Shown: one piece after another, positions 33,001 through 46,158 of the stretch | Position numbering within the stretch: the stretch's first letter is position 1 | Layout: each line of letters opens with the position of its first letter | NCBI GenBank assembly: GCA_037349105.1 | Contig: JAYJMM010000113.1 | Location: 5,394,001-5,458,000, forward strand | DNA length: 64,000 bases | Direction: 5' to 3' | DNA from: Limnomonas spitsbergensis | Lineage: Eukaryota; Chlorophyta; Chlorophyceae; Chlamydomonadales | The notes under the pieces: generated by a model | The model's database searches: none | Told to the model about the DNA's origin: nothing | What the model saw: the letters and a program-made list of their open reading frames with translations, nothing else | Program-made: the position numbers and the translations under genes

Positions 33001-35734
33001 TGAATGGCCTACGGCTGCTGTAAGAAGATGCACTGCTGCTGGTAGCTGAATGGTAGCTTTGGTAGCTGAATGGCCTACGGCTACTGTAAGAAGGTGCGCT
33101 GCTGCTGGTAGCTGAATGGTAGCATTGGTAGCTGAATGGCCTAAGGCTACTATAAGAAGGTGCGCTGCTGCTGGTAGCTGAATGGTAGCATTGGTAGCTG
33201 AATGGCCTACGGCTGCTGTAAGAAGGTGCGCTGCTGCTGGTAGCTGAATGGTAGCATTGGTAGCTGAATGGCCTACGGCTACTGTAAGAAGGTGCGCTGC
33301 TGCTGGTAGCTGAATGGTAGCATTGGTAGCTGAATGGCCTACGGCTGCTGTAAGAAGGTGCGCTGCTGCTGGTAGCTGAATGGTAGCATTGGTAGCTGAA
33401 TGGCCTTCGGCTGCTGTAAGAAGGTGCGCTGCTGCTGGTAGCTGAATGGCAGCATTGGTAGCTGAATGGCCTACGGCTGCTGTAAGAGGGCAGCCAATAG
33501 GCTGGCCTCGCACCCTCCCAAAGATACGACCGACAAGCTCGAGCCCTTAAACCCTCGTGCCTGCACCAGCCATAAATGGGCCTAATCAATCCATTGAATA
33601 AACGCTTGCGGTAACTTCAGTAGCGGCATGAATTAGGGCTGATACGGGTGATTCTATGTTCCCCATCCAGGTGAAGGCTGACAAGCTGGAGCGATTGCGC
33701 CACGTCAAGGGCAGGCTAGTGCAACTGACAACACGTGTCGATACGATGCGCAAGGTGCTGAAGAAACTCCTGGTGAGCTGTTAGGGTTTAGGGTCGAGGC
33801 CTCTGGAGAACTGCTTGTAGGCTGCACTAGGCTATATTCTTGGGGGGGGGGGCCTGCCGGGGGGGGGCCTGCCGTGCAGTTTCCACCACTGCGCTGAGTC
33901 CTTCAGCCGGCCTCGGGTCTCCTTCAGCCGGCCTCAAGTCTCCTTCAGCCGGCCTCGGGTCTCCTTCAGCCGGCCTCGGCTCTCCTTCAGCCGGCCTCGG
34001 GTCTCCTTCAGCCGGCCTCGAGTCTCCTTCAGCCGGCCTCGGCTCTCCTTCAGCCGGCCTCGGGTCTCCTTCAGCCGGCCTCGGGTCTCCTTCAGCCGGC
34101 CTCGGGTCTCCTTCAGCCGGCCTACTGTCTCCTTCAGCCGGCCTCGGGTCTCCTTCAGCCGGCCTCAAGTCTCCTTCAGCCCGGGTAGAGGCCGGCCTCT
34201 GTCAGATGGATCTAGCATGAGGCCCTGCTGCACTGATAGGCCCCACTGGCAGCCCCACACTTCTTGAGTGTTGCTCCTCCCTGGTATGTGCAGAGTGATG
34301 ACGACGCCATGCATGACCTCAACTTGACAGCTAAGGAGAGGAGGGAAACGGCACGCCGGAACAGACCCGACGTGAGTCATAGGGGAATCAAAACAGTATT
34401 CCGACAGCCTGATTACCGGTAAACGAAATGAATCCAAATGTTGGGTATTTTATTTAGGGTTTATAATTAAGGGTTTAGGTACCGTATGGAATTTTATTTA
34501 GGCTGCTATCCTGAAAGTTTTGAAACGAGCGACAAAAAGGATCTTGCCACTGCCTATAAATGAATTCCTTACTTATCCAGGTTAAAGTAATGAAATAGGT
34601 AGGAAGAGGTTGGTTATAATTGGTTGATATAGCAAGCCTGGGGCACACCTGCGCACTTCCCACTATATATTTTGGAGACCCCCAAACCACCTTTGGGGGC
34701 CCGCCAGGCGGCCATCACCGGGCCGATTGAAACAAAATCTGGACCGGCCTACGGCTGGTGGCATGACCAGCAGGCCTTGCTGCATCAGGACACCCAGGCA
34801 GCAGGCTGTGATGCAGCTGCAGAGCACCTAAATCACGCTCAACAGTCGCACCAACCGACCTTTCCCACCTGAGCAGTGGCACCAACCGATAATTCCCACC
34901 TAAACATTGGCACCAACCGATATTTCCCACCTCAGCAGTGGCACCAACCGATATTTCCCACCTGAGCAGTCGCACCAACCGATAATTCCCACCTAAGCAG
35001 TGGCACCAACCGATAATTTCCATCTAAGCAGTGGCACCAACCGATCTTTCCCACCTGAGCAGTGGCACCCACTTGCCTTTCCACCCCTAAGACCTCCTCA
35101 CGTGTGAACGCCTCCATACCTGAAGCATTCCCCTTCCCTTCCACGGCTCATGGCCCTGCAGCCTGCCACGTTATCCCGGGCAGAGAGGCATGCCATGGCT
35201 TCCAAGAACTCATCACTGGTCAAGAGCGAGGTGGCCGAGGTGGAGATGCTGCTGGAGGCGTACTATATGCGCTACGATACCACGTACAACAGACTAAAGG
35301 CTCCTAGGGATCACATGAAGAACACGGAGGTGAGGTTACACAAAATCAATGATACATGGGTGGGATTACACTGAAGCCAAGGGCACAGAGGTGAGGTTAC
35401 ACAAAATCAATGATACAAGGGTGGGGTTACACTCATGTCAAGGGCACAGAGGTGAGGCTACCCTACATCAACATTGATCATCATTTGATGAAAGGGTGGG
35501 TTACACTGAAGTTAAGTGCACAGATGTGGAGTTGCGCTAAATTAGAACATGAAGAACAGATGTGAATGCAGTGACTTTCACAAGGTAATCCAGAACAGAG
35601 ATGAGCGAATATGAAATTAGGTAATCAATTATTTTCAGGTTGAGGCGCCTAAATTTCATCCATCTGGCCTGATTATTCAGGATTTCGTCAACATCAAGCA
35701 GAGGCAGCACCGCAACCGGGTCATGACCTGGTGA
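30043..35734 (+). CDS. MRS2: MRS2-type magnesium transporter-like protein without the membrane part, unit B (most complete copy)
   Basis: Exons with matching phases are 30043-30160, 30379-30458, 30694-30831, 31521-31622, 31980-32105, 32375-32452, 33671-33772, 34294-34371, 35162-35329 and 35681-35734, giving about 347 residues. All introns are GT-AG. In order, the protein shows GTWLKMEPNGG, RLGIQTRDLRLLDP, CRDKSVIVNLEHIK, FELQTLEICLDQ, ELEAEAYPLLDSLAKK, RLRHVKGRLVQLTTRVD, SDDDAMHDLNLT, AEVEMLLEAYYMRYDTTYN and DFVNIKQRQHRNRV. This is the soluble domain of plant MRS2/MGT Mg2+ channels. It ends MTW-stop just where the family continues into two transmembrane helices with GMN. The acceptor before exon 5 is AAAAG where units A and C have ACAG. 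The start ATG is the first in frame before a CAG acceptor-like site, so a longer 5' part is possible. Confidence 0.82.
31216..31297. repeat. Single 82-bp unit at the orthologous site, unit B
   Basis: One copy (CCTTCCGCAGGATACAGGCC then TAGGGGTGATTGTGTGACC, ending AGCCAGTAGG) marks the pre-expansion state of the unit A minisatellite. Confidence 0.9.
32085..32234 (+). repeat. 30-bp exon-end/5' splice-site repeat, 5 units, unit B
   Basis: Same five-unit array as in unit A, starting in the exon at LEICLDQ and including donors CAGGTGGGG. Copy number is unchanged between units. Confidence 0.95.
32839..33489. repeat. 66-bp minisatellite, about 10 units, unit B
   Basis: Same unit as 14521-15617, with fewer copies. 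Minus-strand open frames through it are repeat artefacts. Confidence 0.95.
33900..34186. repeat. 21-bp minisatellite, unit B
   Basis: About 13-14 copies of CCTTCAGCCGGCCTCGGGTCT, preceded by G runs, in the same MRS2 intron as in unit A. Confidence 0.95.
34842..35069. repeat. 31-bp minisatellite, unit B
   Basis: Same repeat as 16996-17223, with acceptor-like CACCTGAGCAG unit ends. Confidence 0.9.
35321..35530 (+). repeat. Duplicated 5' splice-site region, unit B (one unit more than unit A)
   Basis: The exon end ACGGAG/gtgaggttacacaaaatc is followed by two near-identical copies (each starting CACAGAGGTGAGG) and one decayed copy. Unit A has one full copy fewer. Confidence 0.85.
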
Positions 35735-37762
35735 CAGATCTCGGCAGCATCTGAGAACTCAAACATGACCTGGTGACAGATCACGGCAGCATCTCGCCTA
35801 GAGAACTGACACATAAGTGCATGACTGCATGCGGTGCGGTAGACCCTGTGGGCATGGATGCGTGAAATTCAACATTGGTTATCTCTGAGGACATGGCTGT
35901 CACTCGGGAAGACTCTGGCGACAGTACTGGAGTGAGCGCCGCTGTGTCCGCCTCCCCCTCGGGCCTACCACCTAAGCTCCGATGCTGATCCCGCAGCTGT
36001 TGCCTTTGCTTTGGATGGGCTGCAAAGCTGTTGCCATCCCGTCTGCAGCTTTTGTTCAGCATGACCACCTCTGTAGGAGTGGCATCACTTGGATCTTAGC
36101 CAAAAGGCCGAGCAAGGTAGGGCATGCATCCTGGAATGACTTTGCTTGGTAGAGGTGTCAATGACATTACACCCCTGGGCCCTGATCAAAAGGCTCAGCT
36201 GCATGGGTGCCCAACTAATTAGTTGGGAGGAAAGACAAACAGACCGGTCAGCATCGACAGCATGATGGAGGTGCATGACCTTGTAGCAGGTAGTTCATCG
36301 CGCATGATGTGCCTGATCTCTCATGTAAGCACTCAAAGTGCGGTAGTGTTGCTGGCGGTGGCTTGGCAGACGAGCATTTTACATGGTGATACATTTGGTT
36401 ATTCCAATGACCAATTGGTATCACCAAATCATCGTATCAATACGGTATGTAGTTCTTTATTGCCACAGCGTTTGCGCATCGACCATGTAGATTTTTCTTT
36501 TGCTTCGATCAACCTTTTAGTTTGCTAGTTTGCTGATGTTGTTACCGGTATTCATTGCATCTGCCTTGAAAGACTTGGGCATGAATCTGAATCCTGCAAA
36601 GTATTACTTGAAAGTTATTCGGACATTGAGGGCCTCTCTAAGGCTCTAAGCCACCCAAGAGGCCAGAGGGTCAACAGCAAAATGAGGTTTCAGCAAAAGG
36701 AGGTTTCAGTGTGAACAGTGTGGACACAAGTAGTGCATAGAAGAGGCAGCGGGGTGGTCCTCTGGCAGTTCAGAAGCAGCAATAATGCAGGTAACAGAGG
36801 GAGCGGGGCACCAACAACCCACTGCCAGGCATGGACTAAGGTAGGCAGCTCCTGGTGAAAGATCCAGGTAATGTAGGCTGGGACCAGGAGGGGGGCGTAA
36901 GGAGTGAGGATCTACAAGTAGAAGTAAAGCTCACTCACAAAAGATGCAAGCGGCATCATGTATCCACCCACCCATGCTATAATAATTGCATGGGATGAGA
37001 ACCCTCTGGTCAGTAGTATCTGGCGCAACACCCCCAACCGGTAGATCATCCATAATAAACCCCGTCTTCTTGTGGTGTGCCTGCCAGTCAAGCTGTGGCC
37101 TGAACCAGAGACTCGAGGGTGCGTAGTTTTTGTTTCTCCTCCCAACCGATTAGTTGGGCGCTCACGCGGCCAAGTCTTTTGAGAGGGCCCAGAGTTCAAT
37201 GACGTTATGCCTCTGGGCCATGCACAAGAGGGCTCGGCCGCCCAGCTGTTCAGGGCCCTGAGGTGTAATGTCATTGACTTGTCGAGGGTGTGGAAAGCTC
37301 CTCACATTTGCTCTAGACACGCTTGTCCGAAGTTTCACGGGCAGCAGCAAACAGGTGACATACTTTTGAACATGTGTTAGGAGGTGACCTGCAATAAACA
37401 GGACTGTATCTTCCTGAGTGGGTGTGCAGATCTTGTATGGATGATAGGTGTTTGTGTGTGCAACCGCCAGACGCGTCACTCTGTAGTTTGTGCACCACCT
37501 TGCCGGTCAACACCAATCTGATCCTTGCCGTGTCCTTGACGTCACTGTGCCCTTCGATTCGACCCAAGAACCTCATTGCAACATGAGCAAACTCACCCTT
37601 GTGGGCTGGTAATGTTATTTTGCCACAACATGGGGAAGATAATGAATCATTTCGCAGGTAGCATGATCACAAGTGGCTCGCAGCTTTTATTTTGGACAAA
37701 TACCCATCCATGACATCTATATGAATCATGTCAGCATAGAGACAGTTGGGCAAGAGGTTGGT
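35735..37762. other. Spacer between MRS2 and H3, unit B
   Basis: Matches 17828-19864, including the twofold CATGACCTGGTGACAGATC repeat (to 35793), the U2-like scrap and the possible RT motif remnants near 36500-36660. No intact gene is recognised. Confidence 0.4.
36084..36117 (-). pseudogene. U2 snRNA 5'-end-like fragment, unit B
   Basis: Same fragment as at 18181-18214 (CTCGGCCTTTTGGCTAAGAT), with the rest of U2 missing. Confidence 0.7.
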
Positions 37763-37778
37763 GGTGTTGAAAAACACC
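37763..37778 (-). terminator. Histone 3' stem-loop of H3, unit B
   Basis: Canonical GGTGTTTTTCAACACC on the minus strand, without the mismatch seen in unit A. Confidence 0.92.
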
Positions 37779-37811
37779 GGTTTGGGCAAGTGATGCTCGG
37801 GGTATGGAAAC

Positions 37812-38786
<975 letters not shown>

Positions 38787-38821
38787 TTATCTTCATTCAT
38801 CCATTGCCCACAAACCAAACA

Positions 38822-38837
38822 GGTGTTTTTCAACACC
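38822..38837 (+). terminator. Histone 3' stem-loop of H4, unit B
   Basis: GGTGTTTTTCAACACC, 35 bases after the H4 stop. Confidence 0.92.
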
Positions 38838-39269
38838 ACCAACCAATAATCACCATGCCAAGTCGGCCGAACATTATCAGCCTTGCTGATCTTGAAGACG
38901 GATCAATTCCTGGGCATGACGGAATTGCCAGGCCAAAGACCAGAATAGATTCAGGGAGGACGTATCCTATGGAAATGCATCTGACCCTTGCGCGCACCTA
39001 TCCCCTGTCTGCTGTGAGCTACTCCGCCGCTGCGCCGTCCTCTAGTGTCAGCCGTGCGCCCGCCGAAGACTGAAACCAGACGCGGTAGGTGGCCGCAGAC
39101 CTGTGTTCAGTTGCATGATCTCTGGGGTCCCCTCTGCCAGCTGCATCCAGCTGTGCCCGCTCGTATGCTGCATCAACTAGCGCTAGCACCTGTGACAGGT
39201 AGCGGCTGTCAGTCGCTGTTTGACGCAGTTTGGGGACGGCTGATCCCAGCTCCAGCTCCAGCAAGGCAC

Positions 39270-39725
39270 CTAGAAATTCACTGCACCAATTGCGTCCTCC
39301 GGTGCCCTACCTGACAGCGAGCTGCATGTCGGCCGCCATGGCTGCCGCCATGAGTGGGCTGTCTTGCTGTGCTGCTGGTGCGACCGCTGCGTTATAGAAG
39401 CAAAGCACATGCTGCCACCAACTTCGCTGTAACGGCTGTATCTGCTCATGACCCCCCAGATGGCAGCGGATGCATGTAGCCCTGCAGCCTGGCGCATATG
39501 TTGGAGGAAGCTGGACTGCATCCTGCTCTTGAGGCAATGCTGCGGCCTGAGGTGATCGGTGGCCCACACCACATCACCATAATTGGAAGCAGGCTCTGCA
39601 TAGACAGACGCCATCCGGATGCGCGTAGGCAGATGATGCCTACGGCGCACCTTGGCGGCCATGCAGCAGACACGTTGCAATGCGGCAGCCAAAGGCACCT
39701 CTTTACCTTGCATGGCCTTCCTCAT
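39270..39725 (-). mobile_element. LINE relic, post-RT region, unit B
   Basis: Same 151-codon minus-strand remnant as 21356-21811, with one or no residue changes in the parts compared (SNYGDVVWATDHL, LQHMRQAAGLHASAAIWGV). No catalytic motifs are present. Confidence 0.45.
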
Positions 39726-40326
39726 GCTGCTGCTCTTGTGCTAAATGATGCCCACGAACTTGAATTCCTGGACGTGCTTCAGCGCTATCCTATCTGCCTA
39801 TCTGGTCTGCATGTGCATGGCGGCGAGGGACACATGCATTGGCTTGTTTGCACAGAACCTGGATTTTAGCCTGGAAACAACTCTGATGTACTGGTTTGGC
39901 ATCTTGACAAAATTTGGTCGAAGAACTTAATTCAATGAAAATTACGTTGTATGTACAGGGTTCTCGTGTGACCGAATATGTTACCATGAACCCAGCACAG
40001 TCAATGTGGCCTACTGTACGCTCCTCAGTGGCACCGCATGGCTGCTGTCATGCACGTGTTAAGCCCATGCTTTCACATCCGTGATCAGTTTGGGTTCGGG
40101 AACTTTGATCCTTGCCCATGGTACAGTTGGGGTCGATTTGAAAACCGGATCCAACGGTTGGAAGCCCGGTTTGAAACCAGACTAGATCTTGCCCTGCCCG
40201 GTTTGAAACCAGACTAGATCTTGCCCTGCCCTTGCCCTGCGGCGGGATGTTTTAACCAGGGGGTTTTAACGACCTACCAGGGCCGACTATTGACACATCG
40301 TTCTTCATGGGTCTTTATATTTTGCG

Positions 40327-41705
40327 ATGAAGCAGCTCGTGGATCAGTTGAGACTCGATCTCAGGTCGAAGAAATCACGAAGCGGAAGGTGCGCAAGCGA
40401 GTCTCGATATGCAGGACGGGTTATCGATGCAGGACTGGTGAAATCAAACGTCCAATCTAGATCACTTCTGTCGAAATATCGGCGTCGGATTCTTGTGAAA
40501 ATCCCTATTCCGCATGTCTCCATGCAGGAGGGTGTCAAGCAGCTCAACTCCCTGCTCGAGAATGCAGCGTTCAAGACGTATGTCGATGCCGAGACGGCGA
40601 GGGTGAAGCCTTATGGCAGGCTGTCAGGTGTGTGTTCCGCTAAAACATGCAGAAGGGGCGCACTGAAGACTTATGACGGGGCTGACAGAAATCCATCCCT
40701 ACACAACTGGCATGCATAGGTCTAGGCTACCACGGCCATCAGCCATGCAAATCCCAACATCTCCTAAGAACTTCAGAAAGAGGTATATGGGGTTTCGTAA
40801 TGCCACTCAGGACATCAGAGTGGCATCGCGAAATCCTGTTCACCAGAACTCTTTATGGGCGTAATTTCACAACCCAGGATTATTGTACCAGATGCTGGTG
40901 TACCGTAACGTGATATTTGTATGGCATGTATCTTTCTCAGCATCTTTCTATCCAGCTCTCTCATGGCCATCTTGTTATTAGCTTTTCCCACCCAGGCCTA
41001 CCGATTGCCTCATCCTTGCCGCCTCATTGCTGGCTACACTTGGCACACATATTCTCAAGGGCTTGCCGCCGTCCTGCTTCCAGTTGGGGGGCAGTGCCGG
41101 ACAGGATGCAGTGGCAGGCAGATTTGGGGTGTCGCAGGCAGCATCTTTTGAAGTGCAAACCAGACCACACTTTTTGGGGAGGCCGCATTTTGGAGGGCAG
41201 CCAGACGGCCTTCAATGCGACAAAATGACCAAAGTATGCTTGACCAACGGCCAGCGGCCCATGCACTGGGGCTACTGCACTAGGAACCCTCCCCCGCAGG
41301 CCGTCATGCAGCTGAATTGATGCTGAAATATGCTGAAAACACCACTGGATTCAGGCCCACTGGAGTCAGGGCGCATGCCTGCATGACTAAGGACAACACT
41401 TGCTTCGTGCACATGCACGGATGTAGGACGCTCCTGATCCGCTCTCGCCGACCTCTACTTGTCCTTCTCTGACCTGGAGTCAGGCAGGGTACATGGCTAA
41501 GGATACCACTTGTTGCATGCACATGCACAATGCAGGACGCTCCTGGTCCGCTCTCGCCGACCTCTACCTGTCCTACACTGATCTGGAGTTCCAGGCCGCC
41601 AACAAGGCCTCTAAGAAGAAGAGTGGCCTGTCTGATTCGGACCTGGGTCGGGGGCTCCGGAACCTTATGAAAGCGGCAGACAACGAGGAGCGGTCAGGAA
41701 GCTGA
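40327..41705 (+). CDS. Gene Y (unrecognised), unit B, open copy
   Basis: Exon 1 is 40327-40627 and exon 2 is 41536-41705. The junction phases fit (TCA-G/GA-CGC), giving 156 residues. The N-terminal third is basic (KYRRRILVKIPIPHVSMQ). The middle has helix-like VKQLNSLLENAAFKTYVDAE and SALADLYLSYTDLEFQAANK. The C-terminus is charged (KKKSGLSDSDLGRGLRNLMK, AADNEERSGS). No known family is recognised. Further exons in the 900-bp intron cannot be excluded; one frame there reads FGGQPDGLQCDKMTKVCLTN. The copy in unit A carries a nonsense codon. Confidence 0.45.
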
Positions 41706-42230
41706 CAGTGCCGGTGTTAGTGCGCATCAGCTACATGCCAGCCACATTTCAGCTACATGTCAGACTGCAGCAGTGAGGTCTTGGTGCATCGTGCCCTGCT
41801 GCTTCGTGCCCTGCATCGTGCCCTGCGGCCTGCGGACTGCAGCAGTGAGGTCTTGGTGCATCGTGCCCTGCTGCTTCGTGCCCTGCATCGTGCCCTGCAT
41901 CGTGCATTGTGCCCTGCGGCCGTGGACTGACTGGGCCGGTCAAGGCCCCAACCTCAGGCGTTATGTTAACATGGACACCAAGACTGGTCCTCTTTTTGTT
42001 GGCAGTCCGGTGGCCCCCCCATGTGGTGTGCTGCCCTCTACAAGCTACTTGCAGCTGCTACTCCCCTACTCCCACGCTGACAGTCTGGCAAATATCGGCT
42101 GCACCCCCTGCACCCCTATTTATGCCGTTGTCTATTTATGCCGTCTCCTTGTCTCCTTCCTTCCCCCGCTCACAATGCCCCTGCGCCGCCGCTCCCAGGC
42201 CGGAGGCATCAGCTGTAGCGCCGAGCCTCC

Positions 42231-45200
42231 ATGGTGATCAAACACGTGGCTGAGAAGCTGAGCATTGAGGGCATGCTGAGCACCCGCCTGGGGGCCGACT
42301 ACCTAGCTACGCTACGCCATCACCTGCTGGTACCCGAGTACCTGCAACTAGCAAGCTGGGACAATATAGCGGGTCAGTCCTGGTCGCCCGGATGCAAGAA
42401 GACCTTCAGCTGGGATATTGTTGAGCGTAGGGATGTTGAGTTCACACGTCACCATCTTTGGGAAGCTGCCGGGCAGCCACCGGGCCAGCTTGCATAGTAT
42501 CGCCAGTAAGGACGTAGATTTCACGCTAGTTTACCGTCTGCTGGCGTCCTAATGCCTGCAACTGGCCGGCTGGGTCAGCATGGGGCTGCTGGGCAGCCAT
42601 CCCTGGGCCAGGTGGGGCAGTGTTGCCGGTAAGCATGTAGAGTTTCTGCTGGTCTGCCCACTGTTGGCGCCTGAGTTCCTGCAACTGGCCGGCTGGGTCA
42701 GCATGGGGCTTCTGGGCAGCCATCCCTGGGCCAGGTGGGGCAATGTTGCCGGTAAGCATGTAGAGTTTCTGCTGGTCTGCCCACAGTTGGCGCCTGAGTT
42801 CCTGCAACTGGCCGGCTGGGTCAGCATGGGGCTGCTGGGCAGCCATCCCTGGGCCAGGTGGGGCAATGTTGCCGGTAAGCATGTAGAGTTTCTCCTGGTC
42901 TGCCCACAGTTGGCGCCTGAGTTCCTGCAACTGGCCGGCTGGGTCAGCATGGGGCTGCTGGGCAGCCATCCCTGGGCCAGGTGGGGCAGTGTTGCCGGTA
43001 AGCATGTAGAGTTTCTGCTGGTCTGCCCACAGTTGGCGCCTGAGTTCCTGCAACTGGCCGGCTGGGTCAGCATGGGGCTGCTGGGCAGCCATCCCTGGGC
43101 CAGGTGGGGCAATGTTGCCGGTAAGCATGTAGAGTTTCTGCTGGTCTGCCCACTGTTGGCGCCTGAGTTCCTGCAACTGGCCGGCTGGGTCAGCATGGGG
43201 CTGCTGGGCAGCCATCCCTGGGCCAGGTGGGGCAGTGTTGCCGGTAAGCATGTAGAGTTTCTGCTGGTCTGCCCACTGTTGGCGCCTGAGTTCCTGCAAC
43301 TGGCCGGCTGGGTCAGCATGGGGCTGCTGGGCAGCCATCCCTGGGCCAGGTGGGGCAATGTTGCCGGTAAGCATGTAGAGTTTCTGCTGGTCTGCCCACA
43401 GTTGGCGCCTGAGTTCCTGCAACTGGCCGGCTGGGTCAGCATGGGGCTGCTGGGCAGCCATCCCTGGGCCAGGTGGGGCAATGTTGCCGGTAAGCATGTA
43501 GAGTTTCTGCTGGTCTGCCCACTGTTGGCGCCTGAGTTCCTGCAACTGGCCGGCTGGGTCAGCAACGCATGTCATGCTGTTTACATAGCCTAGCCCCCAC
43601 CCATCCTCACACCACCCGCCCCCATATTCTGAACACAATTTAAACCACTTTTGAATAATTGTCGAATCAATGGAACAGATATCTATATAAAGAAGAAAAT
43701 AAATGTAATTTGTGTTTCCACTTATGCTTTGGCTTTCTCTACTTCTCCCCCTTTTCCTTTCTCAGCACCCAGTACGGCCTCCACCCTGATGCAGATATCC
43801 TACAGGCTGTGATGGAGCGATTGGACCACCAGCGGGAGCCCCGAACAGGTGCGGACTGGTACGGAGGACTTGCTGGCAACTGCAGGTAGGCAAGACATGG
43901 GGTTTCAGGTCCAGGGTAGTGGGTGGGGTGGACCAGTCAGGTTGCCTTGGGATGGGGTTTACAGTCCAGGGTAAGGGAAGAAGTGGACCGGTCGGGCTTG
44001 TCTTGGGAGGGGGTTTAAGGTCCAGGATAAGGAGTGGACCAGTCGGGCTTGCCTTAGAATGGGGGCTAAACAGGCAGCAGATGAGGTCCTGAGAGAAGCC
44101 AACCTGGGTGTGACCGCTCCTACCGATGCTAAGAGCTGGAGGGCACAACGCCCGATAGTGCTTGATGCATGCTTATAACCGGTCTGACAGGCAAAACGGC
44201 ACCGAAGCGGCCTCGGCCGCAGATTGCGTTTCGCCCTGAACTCTGAGGCCCGAGCTTTGCAGGCACCTTCTCTTCCCCATGTTGTCTGTCCTCGATTAGC
44301 ACAGATATATGGTACACCTTCCAGCCACGGCGAGGCACACTTTTGTTTCATACCTCTTGGTTCTGATCGGCCTGATGTTCTCCCCCCCCCCCCCCCCAAT
44401 CTAGCGGCTGCTCTAGTGTAGTGGCGCCCGGAATGGCCGGAGCAGCGGGACCCAGCCCTCCCGCCAGCCTGCCCTCCAGCATGTCTCAGAGGCTGGCAGC
44501 GTGCCTTACCCGCACCATGCAGTGGATGTTCTCTGCTAGGCGCGTTTGGGTGTGTGGAGGGGGTATGTGCGGGGGTAAGGGTATGGGTGTGGGTGGGCTT
44601 GGGTTGTGGGTGGGGGTCCATGTATTCGCAACTGAGCATGTGCAGCACATGCAGTCTCTCATGTTTTGGGCCATGGCTCATCATTTGCCTTCTTAGAGCT
44701 TCTGGTCTATACAAGCTTTGCTCCTGTCTAACTGGCCACTCGCAGTACGGTATTGGAAACTCTGGAGTCAACCGCCTGCATTCTGAAGGGCTCTCACGTA
44801 CGTGATCCGTGCATGCGCTCAACAGCTGAGCTTATTCGTAGCTTGCGTGCTGTCCATGGATACTGTTTTAGAAGTGAACAAAACGAGGCTACCGATGGGC
44901 ACCCCATTCTCCCGCTTTTGCTCTCATGGACTAGAAGCCTCAACCATGGAAAGGAAAACGACGGAAACAGGTTTCTGTCTGTCGATGCATACGCACCCTG
45001 TTCCTGCTTGTGTCTGCTCGCAGGGACCGGGAGCTTCAATCGTGGGGGGGAGGTACTATGGAGACAGGATCCTGTCTGCCAAAGTGCCAATGCATACTTC
45101 CCCTGATGCCACTCCTCTCCGATCACATGGACCATGGGCATTAATTCTGGAAAGAAACATGGGAAACAGGATTCTGCCAATCGATGCATATGCTCCCTGC

Positions 45201-45394
45201 TCATGCTTCTGTCCGCTCGCAGGGACCAGGGGCGTGCCTCCCTAATGGCCCTCGCCTGCCTCAACCATTGGCTGCTGGAGTGTGGTCTGGACCAGGCGCC
45301 CGCAGCCCTGGCGGACATACACGCAGTGTGCGGCCCCTACGTGCGGAGGGCGTGGCCTGACAAACGACTGACCTGGCTCACGGTGTATATTTAA
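42231..45394 (+). CDS. Gene X (unrecognised), spanning the unit B/C boundary
   Basis: Same candidate exons as 24157-27106: ATG at 42231 (VIKHVAEKLSIEGML), 43766-43885 (YGLHPDADILQAVMERLDHQ), about 44074-44178 (ADEVLREANLGVTAPTDAK), about 44422-44562 and the last exon 45223-45394 (ACLNHWLLECGLDQAPAAL, ending TVYI). At the exon equivalent to 408-454 the acceptor reads CGCAGTACGGTATTGG, five bases longer than in unit A, so the reading frame there changes unless a different site is used. This copy has the longest 123-bp array. The function is unknown. Confidence 0.35.
42553..43564. repeat. 123-bp minisatellite in gene X, about 8 units, unit B
   Basis: Twice the copy number of unit A, still a multiple of 41 codons. 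Plus strand (about 337 codons, APEFLQLAGWVSMGLLGSHP) and minus strand (about 370 codons, DPAGQLQELRRQQWADQQK) are both open throughout. Neither can be shown to be expressed. Confidence 0.95.
43888..44063. repeat. About 60-bp degenerate repeat in gene X intron, unit B
   Basis: Same array as 25325-25500, directly after the TGCAG/gtaggc donor. Confidence 0.85.
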
Positions 45395-46096
45395 TTTGAT
45401 GACCAGTGCTGTACTACCAACAATCCAACATACTACTGATGTACTGTCATCGTACTTCCCAAATACCACCGAGATAATACAGAATACTACCAAGATACTA
45501 CACAATCAAGGTTTCGTAACCCTGTCTCTAAAGGCTGCCACAGTGCACCCCTGTCTGATATACTGAAGTACTCCTCGTCAGCTCCGATACCTTCAAATCT
45601 AAACCCCTAGCCACTCCATTCAGCCTGCCAACAGGTTTGAAATGGTAAACATCTTACTGGTTGCATGCAAAAAAGAAATTGTTTTGCCGCCCTGCTCTTG
45701 CACTCCTTCTTCTAGCCCGCCTCAGCTGCATCGCGGTGTGCAGCCCAGGGGGTCTGGTGTGACACGACCTAATGTTCGAGCCACCAACTGCAAGCCAGTC
45801 CAGTAGTCCATGCATAATCCCCATCGACCTTGTGGTGGCAGCCCGGCATCAACTATATTGGGGACACGGGCCTTGTTCGCTTCATGCAGCTAAGACGACA
45901 GCACTGGTTAGTGCTTACTACCTGATGTTCACTCCAGGCTATGTTAACTCCCTCAAGTGCATCGGATGTGCTAATGGGGAGGCACAGCACTTATCTCCCT
46001 CTTGGGTACTGGTATTAGCCTCAATGTGCGACATCCAGCTCGTCATGAATGGGACACTAGAAGCTTCCTGTTAGGCTGGATGCATGGGTGATTGGT
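45395..46096. other. Spacer between gene X and H2A, unit C
   Basis: Close to the unit A version. No coding exon is visible. Confidence 0.5.
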
Positions 46097-46112
46097 GGTG
46101 TTGAAAAACACC
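46097..46112 (-). terminator. Histone 3' stem-loop of H2A, unit C
   Basis: Canonical GGTGTTTTTCAACACC on the minus strand. Confidence 0.9.
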
Positions 46113-46158
46113 GGTTTGGATTTGAGTGTACGTGGGGAGGGTGACTGGCAAAGGATGC

